DNA of 64,000 bases, taken from assembly GCA_004794655.1 (NCBI GenBank), contig SMMW01000555.1, forward strand, positions 7,303,501-7,367,500. Reading direction: 5' to 3'. A model generated the notes under the pieces. The model did not search any database. It was given only the letters and a program-made list of their open reading frames with translations, and was not told the origin of the DNA. The translations under genes were made by a program, and so were the position numbers. This stretch comes from Marisa cornuarietis. Its lineage: Eukaryota > Mollusca > Gastropoda > Architaenioglossa > Ampullariidae. Shown here in pieces: positions 34,572 through 46,500 of this stretch (positions are counted from its first letter, which is position 1; the number at the start of each line of letters is the position of its first letter).

Positions 34572-37500
34572 CTGAAACAGACAACATGCCGAGAAACTTA
34601 CTCTAGACAAGATTAAAAGTATTATAATGATGATGATCACTAATCACCCCCCACCCAAACCAAAAAAGTAAATCAAAGACAACATGTCAGAGACAGGGAA
34701 TATTGAGGAAGAGAAAGAATCTTGAAGTATATTACTAAATACAAACATTAATAAAAAGAAACAAACAAAATAAGAAACCCTTCACATTAAGTATTTTCAC
34801 CTTAAATGGATTCTACCATAACATTCTGAAAAGTTAATGAATGCTGCACTGCAATTTTCATGTGGAAGCTGAAGGCTGACTGATAATGGTACTTGTGCAA
34901 GAGGAGTGATGCATCTAACACTTAAGCATCAACTCACCTGTTGTGTCGGAGATGACTTTTCACCAGATGTCCAGCAGCCAGGGCTGACAAAAGAGACAGT
35001 TCACCAGCTAGAACTGTGGCACACACAATTCTTGCTAACTGCTCTGCATTTGCACCAGGTCTCTCAGGATTGGAACCACGCACACCAAGCATCTGTATAC
35101 AAATATTTGCAGAATAAATCAAACATATGTACATGTTTGAAAGCTCAGCCTCATCAAGGTGTGCAAAATACTCTGTAGTAAGCAGTCAGCTGCCAGTTAT
35201 ACTTGAAATATACAGCAGCATCTTCATTTCCTTAGTAAGGGTAATGATCAAGCACAAGTAATGATGAAGCCTAACACTAAGACAACCTTTATGTTAAGAA
35301 GTTTTATCCAATGAAGACAAAACCAATCACTTTTTAATTCATTTTTTTAAAGTCAGGCTTACCTTAAGACATGCACCCTGGGGGGACAGTACAGTACCTC
35401 CTCCAACAGTGCCAAGTTCCAGCGAGGGCATGGTGCAGGTGATGTGCAAATCTTCACCAGAAATACCTGCAGTCTCCATCAGTGTCATGCAGTTGGAGCT
35501 CGCAATATTCTGAGCTGGATCCTGTAAGCAATATTAGTCATGCTTTACTGTAGGGGCCAGCACCCAACATTCTAGTGGCTGTTGTGAAGGTTGATGGTGC
35601 CTATATTCTCATTCACCTAAGTTGACTTTACAGTAAATGAATCAATAGTTAAAAAAATTGTTAATAATAATAACACATGATCTATAAACTAAAAAATATT
35701 TGTACTTCAAAAAAATTGTGCCGTTGTCTGGAGAAGATGGAACCTGACAATACAATCATGACAGAGAAAAAAAATAGTAATAGCTATGCAAATAATCTCC
35801 CATGCATATATGCATGCTTCCACACCTTACAGATGTGCAAAGAACTTCTGCAGATGTTTGAAAGCATGTATGTGTAGTGTGCTTGTGCACACACACACAA
35901 GGAATCAACTGTATGCTTCAAAATCCTAATACATTTGTTTGTAAAAGCCCTTATCTGTTCCTGAAGTCTTACCTGTCCAGTAGCAATGTAGATGGCAGTC
36001 ACAATGTTGGCTGCATGAGCATTAAAGCCCCCAATGCTGCCTGCCATGGCAGAACCAACCAGATTTTTCTGGATGTTGAGATCAACCAAAGCTGCTGCTG
36101 ATGTCTTCAGTACTGAATTGATGATGTGTCCAGAGACTGTTGCTTCGCACACAACAGACTTACCTCTTCCTTCAATCCTTTAGAAAATATAATTTTAAGA
36201 GAGATTTCGCAGATTAGAGTGAATAAAACACCTTTTCTTATAAATAAGAATTAATATTCATGCACATATTAGTGATCATGCATTACTTTTGTAGATATAT
36301 CCTTATCATGGTAAGGTTACTAATGACTTAAAGCCATGAGAATAAACACAAAAATGTAAGATTATACACAATATATAAGACTTTAACCAACCAGTTTATT
36401 GCAGCAGGTTTTTTATCTGTGCAAAAGTTTCCACTCAGGCTTATAATTTCCATGTCTGGGAACTCTTTAGAAAGCTCTTTAAGTGCATTTTCTGATCCCT
36501 GAAATAAATGCACACACATGGATACAAAAAAACCCAACAAAACAATAAATACTATGTTAACAAAAATGAGATTATGGGTTCAGTCTTAAACACGTGTCTG
36601 TGAAGTGGTCTTCTTCTATTTCTTATATGTTTATCTACAAGCTTTCAAATATCATCATAACTCACTTTTCTTTATTTTAAAAACAAAAAACAAACCAACA
36701 ACAGCAATGCTTTGTACAGAACTAAGTGGTAATATGGCCTATGTTCACTTCCAACTGTCACAGCTTTATCCTTGGACTTTTGTGAATACAAATAAAGATG
36801 TAGATATGTTTATCACCATGTGTTGTGTATATGCCTGTAAATAAAATGATCTAACAAACCTTGGAGAGCATGTTCATCCCCATAGCATCACCAGTGGTAG
36901 ACACAAAACGAATATATAGTTGACGACCAGCCAAGACAATGGTCAGCTGCTGTAGTCGTGCAAACCTGAGTTTGAAGAACGCAGCAGAAATGGTTAAGGG
37001 ATTTGTCTTCTTTTGTACAAAAACTTCATGATTTTAATCAATTTTTGATTTCCCATCTGGCATTGTTATGTTATCTCTACTGCTTAAAACATCACTTTCT
37101 CACATGAATCTGTTATGGATACAAATTCATTACTTATAAAATTACGATAAATTAGTCTGATGTTCTTTTAAGTTATGTTTTAAAAAAAAAATTATATTAA
37201 CAACTTTGTTTGCTTTATAACTGTTAAATGCTTGTGACACTAACCTGCTTGTAGAATCAAACCATTCCTTGACTTTATCAAAGTTGTCACTATCTTCTAA
37301 CCACTGTTTAACTTCACTGAAACATTTCAAATTCAAAGAATCTATCATTAAGAACTGCAATTAGTTAACTAAAATATTAACAACACACACACATACAAAC
37401 ATACATAATTATGCAAATGAGCATGCACATTTGTTCACACACACGCATGCACACACAGAGAATCAATAACAATAGATTTGATGATGATTTTCTCCTGCAG

Positions 37501-40500
37501 GTAAAATGGTGCTTTTTCCATTTCATCTTTCCAACATTAACCAGTAAATTGCCTGCTGCTTTATGCTTAAATACCTTGCACGTTTTGCTGATAAGAAGCG
37601 AATCACAGGGGCTCGTGTCATGCCATCTCCAAACATACAACTTTGTACTCCACCACATTGCTGTTGAGATAAATAAAAGCATCATAATTCTAAGAGGTCT
37701 TGAGATATGGCAATAATAACATCTGGACACAGAAGCAGACACACCAGATGCACGCAGAATGTTTAAAATACTGAATTCTGAACCACCTTAAAAATATGCT
37801 AGTTTCTACATCACATGTAGGTGTACATGCACACATCCACATATGCACCTACTCAATCCTGATAGCAATCTCTGAAGGGAGACAAATGCAGGATTACCTC
37901 TAAAGCTCGACAACCCCTGTTTGTGCTGGCAACCAAGCATCCCTCTGTTGTTGCCATGGGAACTGTGAATCGTTTGCCATCTAACAAAAGTGGTCCAGCA
38001 AAACCCACAGGAACAGGCATATAGCCAATCACATTTTCACAGCAAGCACCATCCACCTGAAATATTCATAATAAAATTTAATGCATCATATAACTGTCTT
38101 CACACTTTTGTGTCAATTTCCAAGTGAGCAAACAGCTGGCTATGCCCACGGTCACTTTGTCTTCTATCCACTAAATGAGATCAAAGTCTTTAGGAGAAAG
38201 TTTCATTAAACAAAAATTATCCATAACTTAGCATGACAAGAGCACAACAGCTTCCACACAGGCTGGCTCAGGTTTTTGTTAACATGTATTGTAGTGTGGA
38301 CAGGTAATGCACACTCACACAAATGAACATAACCATGTTTACAAATTTATGTTAAGAAATTTATTGCTGTCAGCAAGCTGAGATGGGTTTTTAAAAATGG
38401 CTAGACCAGTATACTTACTAAGCTGTAGTCATAATTATTATAGGGGAGATGATCCAAAACTGATCTGGATGGAAGTTGCGGAAGAAGCATCTGTCGTCTG
38501 CAAGAAGAAACTAATTTTGAGTTTCAGTGCATTAATGCTACATTTCTCGACTTGGCTGTAGCTGTTCACACCACTTTCACTAACTTAATACCATTCTATG
38601 GAAATTTAATCACTGACCTGTGATCTAAAACATTTGTCTGCATTCTTGTTTTGAATTCAAACCTTTTCCTGCACCCCTTCTTTTCAGATGCTTCCAAGAT
38701 CCTGGTATTCCAGGGTTATTTCATTTATCATAAGCAATTTATTTTCCATGTCGTGCATTTCTTACTTTTCAATTGGAAATGGCCAAGCTTACAACCACTA
38801 TAATTAAACACAGACTAAGAAATAGCTGCAATAAGATTTAAAAAAAATGAATATCCATCAACAACAACTAAGCAAGCTCTGCAGCTTCATAGCATACCTA
38901 ATATGGACACCCCTCTCATAGCTATGAAGAACCTTTTCTAGTTTATATGATGGAATATGCTTTTTCTGGACCAGCAGCATAACCTCTTCATCTGTTAGTG
39001 CTGCAGCTCCCTCCTAGATCGCAAGCAACAGACAGCACAATTACTAGCCAATTATTTTCATATTTTTTCAATATTTTTCTGCAAAATGTGTGAATAAATT
39101 TGGAAGAAAATAAAACTAATCAATTCCAGAAATAAAAACTGCAGGAAAAAAAGTTCACTTTTTCAACTATTCCTTTGAAATCAAGGATCTCTGTAATTAA
39201 GACAATAGCCTAGCAAGATCAAAATAACAATATCTGTTTACAGATTTCTAAAGTGACCTGCTTTCTGTTACTGAGGTCCCACAGTAGAATGAGAAGGAAA
39301 AAAAACTGTCTCATTAGCTTGTCAGGCAGAAAACTGGTATTCAAATGGTATAAATTTGATTTATTGCTAAGAGAAAATGCTGATTTTGTCAGGTGTTATA
39401 TTAAATTGATAAAATCTGTCAATGATTCCCCAGAACAAGTCAGATCCCTAATCAGCCACACACCTCTTTCTGTTTTATGACAGTGCTGATCATACTTATC
39501 TAAAATACAAGTGGTGTACTACCATTTGGGGAAATCCTACTCAAGCAGTTTAGACTAAAGGAGGAAAAAGCGAAAACTACAACTATTACAAAGCAACTCA
39601 CATCAGAGTTTAATATGTCCAGGCATGTTTCCAAACTGCGGAATGCTGATGCTTTGGTGTCCTGCAGAACAGAAGGTGCAATATAACTTTTTATTTTCTC
39701 AGATGAAAAAACTGAGTTCTCTGTCTGTACTGCCTTTTCAGCAAAGCTCTTCGTATCCTCATCATCACTGTCATCAAGAGTGAACATAGGGGACTTTGCC
39801 ACAGCAGGTGGTGGAGGGCTTACTTCCCCCTTTCCTGTAAAAAATGTTTGTGCTACTTAAGATGAAAGCAAGACATAGCAATGAAATATCGTGACAAAAA
39901 TATAAAGGCATTAAAAAAAGTGTGGAAAGTTAAAAGATATCAGCCAGGTATGGTTATGTAATTGTTTCTTCAAAGAATATGTCCCAAATGCTGCATTATG
40001 TCCCAGAATGCAAACAACTAAATCACAGTAAAAGCAGCATGGGATTTTGAGTTTATGGTAGGGAGGTAGAAATCATAACTTGCAGATACTGCAGTGTGAA
40101 CTGTTTTATCATTTTGATATGTAGCATAATCCACTAGCAAGATAAGCAGGTGCACACACACGCAAAATGATGCAAACCATTTCATGCTGAAAAACCTCAA
40201 ATCAACTCACCCACATGAAGTGACTGCGGTGAAGGCAAACTGTCTATTTGCTGGTCCACATCATTGTCATAGTAAATATACTTGAGAGTAAGTGCTAGAG
40301 CCACAGCCAATGTTATAAAGTAGTCAAAGTTTTCAGTCAGCATCCTGTCAAGCAACAAAACATCATTTAATTCACAAATAAAAGGTAGGAAAGACACAAA
40401 AATAATTTTTTTGCATACCACATTAATAATAATTCTTATATTGTGCCTAGTTCTGGCTAGAAGCTGATTGAAGCACATACCACTCTCATGCAAACACATG

Positions 40501-43500
40501 CAAGAGATTCAATCTGTTGGTGACCGGACACTTAATCCCCAGACATTTAATCCCCGACATTTAATCCCCTAGACATTTAATCCCTAGCCACTTAATCCTC
40601 AAAAATGCCCCCAAATTACGACGTAACAATCGCCCCAATTAGGGTACCTCCGATCATTAGCTTACCTGTCATATTGATTAACAACACTTTTCATATCATA
40701 TTGTTGAAGAACATTGACTTTAATAGCTCACATGAACTTTAACTAATGTTATAGATGTTGAAGTTAAGTATTATTTTAATTGTCAAACTTATTTTGATGT
40801 TTACATGAAAATAATTATTTGAATTTGAATAAAATTTTTCATTCACTTCATAATTTTTTTAGTTGAAATTTAATTTTGAGGATTAAGTGTCTGGGGATTA
40901 AAAGTCTAGGGGATTAAGTGTCTGGGATTCCAATCTGTTAAGCATATTTTTGAAAAAAAGTGCTTTAAGATACTTTTTGCAAGTTCCATGTATCTGTATG
41001 CCTCAAGTGCACCAAGGGTTCAAATAATGGAAAGCAGCTCAGTGGAAGAAGCATGATGAGGCCTACGCAGAACAATGTGGGCAGCATGGCTTTGAATTTG
41101 CAGTAATTGACTACCGTGAAAATGAGTGACACTTTGAGTTAGCTGGTTGCAATGAGACAGATATTTGGGAATCTTTCCAATACATCAATGTTGGAAGTTA
41201 AGTACTTTACAAAGCTGGTTGATATGAACATTGATAGTCAGTCTTGCATTTAAGTACTCACTAAGGCCACATACTGAATCAGAAAATGCAATCAGATGGT
41301 TTGAAAACGACCAAAGACATGTTCACCTGTGTTTCATACCAATCTGCATGACCTCAGTTTCTTATCATTTTGATTTTTTATATACATATTATTTAATGTA
41401 ATCAAGTTCACATGTGTGGGTATATTTATATTGTGTGTGCATGTAGCAGGGGCTTATGTATATTTGACATAATTTGTGTTCTCTAAATATGTACTCATGA
41501 GTGAGTTATGGGGTTAATATGATTGGGATATATATATATATATATGTGTGTGTGTGGAATGTGTTTGATGGGACTGACTTTTTTAATTAAGTACGTGTGC
41601 GAGTATGGAGTGTGGAGTGTATGATGAATGGAGATGTGTACAGATGTACGTCTGTGCCTGTACGTTCAGTATGTGTAATTGATGTGACTGGATTTCTTCT
41701 GATATGTACAAGTGCCTGAAGTAAGGGTGCGTGGAGGAGAAAAAAGTCTTTATGGGTGCATTCTTTATTTACTGTAATTTTTATGTACAAATGACCAGAT
41801 GTAATGTAATATACTGTAAAATGAAATAAATGTTCTAAAAAAAATTAATCTATTCCAAATTTTAAATCAGAACCAAACCAATCATAAATTATGCTGAACA
41901 ATAAAGACTGGGTCGTAGTTAACATGGAGCTGTCAGTTCCTGCACAATCTACAAATACCTACCCCAAAACATTGCCGTGCCAAGATTCAATGTGTCTCTT
42001 AGGTTGGTTCTGGGGGTGATCAGGAACCAGTAACATCATATTCTCTGAACTTCCTTTTTCCGTGCCTTGTCCTCCATCAGTGACCAGAAGATTACGAGCA
42101 TGAACCAAAAACAAACCTGCCGACTATGTGGCATGCACACATGCGCCCACACACACACACACACAGAGCTTATGAATTAAAAAAAATTTGTTTTATCGGT
42201 AATCAAAAACCCATGTTGCAAAACTAGTCATTCTCCTTATCGCCCATTTAATTTCTGTTTCCCAACCCTGCTACCACCTCTGCTTAAAATGGTTGCAGAA
42301 TCAAACCAGATAGTTATATATACAGTGGTCCCTCGAGTTACGAATTTAATTCATTCCAAAGTCGTGCTCGTAACTAGAAATGCTTGTAACTCGAACGAAT
42401 TTTCCCATTTAAAATAATGAAAATCGGACTAATCCGTTCCAGCCCTCTGGCAAGTCCCCGAAATTTCCTAAATTATGAAAAATACATATTTTAAATTAAG
42501 AAACACACATGTAAAACTTCAAATAACACAACAAAATGAGTAAATAAAAGAAAAATGTACAAAATACAGTAAGAAAAATGAGCGCGGCTAACGGAGAGCG
42601 GCTGAGGAGAGAGGGAGGAAGGGATACTGGCACAGAACGAAGCGTGGTTACAGCACTTTCTTACATGTTAAACGAAACTACAATTGCACTTTCTTCACTT
42701 TAAATAATGTTAAACCTAACCTATGCTTGTCACAAACCTGCTGTTTAAAATATTTTTTTATAAGGGGGGAGGTGTGAGTGGAAGAGTTAATGTGTTTATC
42801 GGTGTGAGGTCTGAGTGGGTGAGGGCGCTTAATTAACTTGTGTTGACAAGTTGTTTTGAACAAATAGCGATGAAAGGAGAGAATGTTGGGTGTTTCTTTG
42901 TTTCCATTGTTTTATGGTGATAAAGTTTTTTTTTGATGAGAGCAAGGGAGGAAGAGCAGTTCCTCGTTATTAAAATGTGTCCTGAGAGGACAGAGTAGTT
43001 AGTTTCCTCAGTGTTCTCCAGGTGTCCGGAGACAAAGTAATAGTCCTGATCAGACTGTTGCTGGGGGGGAAAAACAAGTCTGGAGCAGACTTGGAGGAGA
43101 AGCCTTGAATGGCTGTTTGTTTGCAAGTCCTCGACAGCGGTGTTTAAGCCTTAACTGGCTGTTCACAAGTCCTCAACAGACTTGTGGTGTGTAGGCCTTG
43201 ACCGGCTGTGTTTTGTGAACAAGTCCTGACGGATTGTTCAGTGTCTATGTCATATTGAACCTGTTGAGGTGTCTATTTATGTCGATTTTTGTTGTTGGTT
43301 GTAAATCGGTGAGGCGGTGTTTTGATTTTTTTTGTGAAATGGGGAAATTTTTGTTTGGATGAGAGTGATATTATATGTGTAAACTTTAAGGATGAAGATG
43401 GGGTAAAAAGTAGTATTAGTTGTGGAGAGTTTTAGTTTTGAAATTACCAATTTTAAAAATATTGGTTATATTCTCTCCAGGCTTTTACTTCTTCTTTGTT

Positions 43501-46500
43501 TTCTTCGTTTGTTCTTCTTCTGACAGGGTTTCTGATGTATCTACCTTATTCATCTACGTTCTTATTGGATTACCACTGACTACTGGGAAAACAGCGGTAC
43601 CCGCAGAAGTTAGCGGATTATTACAAGTGGAGACTGTTGGATTATTATAAGTGGTGACTTTGTGTTATTTACGAGTGGTGACATCAATATAAAGAACAGT
43701 GGATATTATAAGACAATGAACGAAACTGTGTTGGGACTGTGAAATTAGTCATTGAGAGCTGCTTTGTATATATATGTTTGTTTTTGGTTTTTTTCTCTTC
43801 AAATTATATTTGCTTCTTTAAATTCAAATGGTGGTTGTTGTTTTAATAGTCAGTTACTGACTCGTCTGAAAGGCACTGTAGAGTGCAGGTGACAATGCTT
43901 AACATTTACATACGTCTGATACATTTTACACTAATCATCTGTTTTTGCCTTTTTGGCTGCACTTTCGGCATCTTCATTTGCCTCCCTTTCAATGAATACC
44001 TATCCAACAATTGATTAACTAAAAAGGGTTGTTAAACGTTCAAACGAGCGAGATATGACTTTACACTGCACGGTAACACGTGAGAAAAACGAGCTGGCGG
44101 ATGCAAAAGGATTCTGGGACTAAGCGCCAACGTGCCAACTACCAGTAGGATCCCGAAGCTCACCTGCTCGTAACTCGTAAAAATGTTCGTAACTTGAGCA
44201 GAAATTTTGCTCATGCTGGTGCTCATAACTCAAAATGCTCGTATATGGAGCAGCTCGTAACTCGAGGTACCACTGTATTATCTTTTATATAAAAATGCAC
44301 TAATATTAAAAATTCATAAACCACAGATTTTCTGGTTAACAACTTGACAAGCCATCAATTTAGAATGTTTACAATAATATCAAACCATCTTTTCAGCAGT
44401 ATCTCCCCTGTCTTTTAACATATGCATTTATATACAAATTTATACATGCACACAATGGGACATCCCCATTATAACCCCCTCCTCCACACATGCTATGACC
44501 TAACAAAGAGCACTAAATGGTGCAGTGGAAGCAAAGTTATTACCATAATTATCTTGACATATTGGTTGACTGGGTTTGGCTTTTCTTCTTGTTCCTCGCT
44601 CTGTTGGATGCCTGCTAACTTTTGAAGGTGCTTTAAGGGCTTGCCTTGGTTGCGCTCCCGCAAAATCTATTTAAAGAAAATCAGCAACAGGGTGAAAACC
44701 TTTTTAACAGCACATTTGTTCTTTTAGAGTATGTCAGGAGTGTTTAAATAACAAAACACACACATAATGAGAAAGCACCTAGATCTAAGTAAAACTTGAT
44801 ATTCCTATCAGTGCTCTGTTGCTGGTCAGCACTGGAAAAACCTCCCAACTATTTCTGATTTATGCTGCTTCATGTCATGCAATGCATACCTCCAAGGCAA
44901 GTGCCAAAGATGCTGGGTAAAGAGTCATAAATGCCAGATAGTAGGCAATGATTGCCAAGCACCCATAGTAACAGAGGACCTCCAGTTGTTTCACACCTAT
45001 TGGGGAAATAAAAGTAAATGAAAATTGTCAGATGTACATGTAAGATAGCTGTGTAGTTGTTTCTTCTAAAAACTAAGCAGTGACTATAATATATGCTGAT
45101 ATCTGATGGAAAGAAAATACACTTATACACTTGTCAAGTTAACTCTCGCTGACAGTATGAGATTAGCAAATTACATCAATGATGTTTAGACTGACACAAT
45201 CAAGTCAAACAAAAACAGGTTAAACATTACAAGTCTATTAATTCTAAGGACTGCTTTCACATACATGTATAAATGTGTGCATGTGTCCACCTGCACACTT
45301 ATGCATGCCTGCATGCATGCGCAGGCACACACACACAGATGTGGGCAACTTTTCCCACCCTATCCCTAACCTTAATTCTAATCCACGAACTAAGACTGAC
45401 TACCACCTATCTGGGTCCCCAATTTATGGCATATGTATGCCCACATTCTCCCTCTTTCACTAAATGCCAATATCCCCTTCAAAAGTGCTAAGTACATAAT
45501 AAACATGTGAACCTGTTCATCTTGATCCAAACTTTAAGTGAAATCATGAGTCACAATCATATCAGACTACCTTTCGACCTGAATGTAAATAAAGTTACGT
45601 AAATTTTTTTAGTAATCTAAGGGTGTCTTCATTCATAAAAAGGTTAGTTTAAAAAATAAAAAATTTATAGCTTTTTTTAAAAAATCAACATAAAATATCT
45701 AAGAGAAAGGGACAAATAACTACCTACTGCTTGCCCCTTTAAATCCTAAGCCCTGCATACTCAGAAATGTACTGAAATGTCAGATCACTGCTGAATAATA
45801 ATGGTGGCATGATGAAGTCTGGAGTAAAGTACAGGTAAACCCAATCAACTATGGAACATCCGACTGCATCGAACCAAGCAAGCTATTTTTGAAGAAATCA
45901 CACCACTACAGTGGTGCTCCCTACCAAGGTCAAGACTAAAGAGGGCAAACTTCTAAATGTACCTGCTGGATTGATTCTGAATTCTGTGTCACTGCGTCAG
46001 CTCTGATATCTGATGAGTATGTCAGATAAAATGACCCAGAATAGTTTATGCAAAGTAACATATGTCCATAAAAGGACAATATGGACTAGGGAATATTGCA
46101 CAATATGTACATAGTAAAAACAGGTCAAGCATTATTTTTTATAGAATGATGCTGCTAAAATTGTCTAGCTCTGATCCTTTGCTTCTCAGGTTTCTACATT
46201 TCTAGAATTCTGATGTGCCATTTGGTTTGTAACCACTGTTTCAGATCTAGTCACACATGTTTTTGCTTTCACAATCTTATATCGCCAATTTCCTGATTTC
46301 CTTATGCATGCACATAAGCATTCTCTCCCTCACACACACTGCAAGCTATTTTAAAACTATGGAGTAATAAAAACACAAACCTGAAAGTGTGCCTACACCA
46401 ATAAGCAGAGTTTCAACAATAGCATCAAGTGTAATGGCTGGGCCAATCACTGCCATAGCATGAGCAATATTGGCCTTCACTTCATCCTGTGTCTCTGATC

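Noticed and set aside
34938..35092. HMGCR ending at the TGA directly after HNR
   Set aside because: The TGA overlaps a strong ACAG|GTGAGT donor, and a matching last exon at 34571-34484 restores the conserved Ser and tail.
41028..41126. Protein-like 33-codon fragment in an HMGCR intron
   Set aside because: No homologue recognised, no splice sites and a stop follows; not counted as an exon.
42117..42123. CGGCAG acceptor for HMGCR coding exon 7
   Set aside because: It breaks the phase; the acceptor CACATAG six bases earlier keeps the frame and restores SAGLFLVHA.
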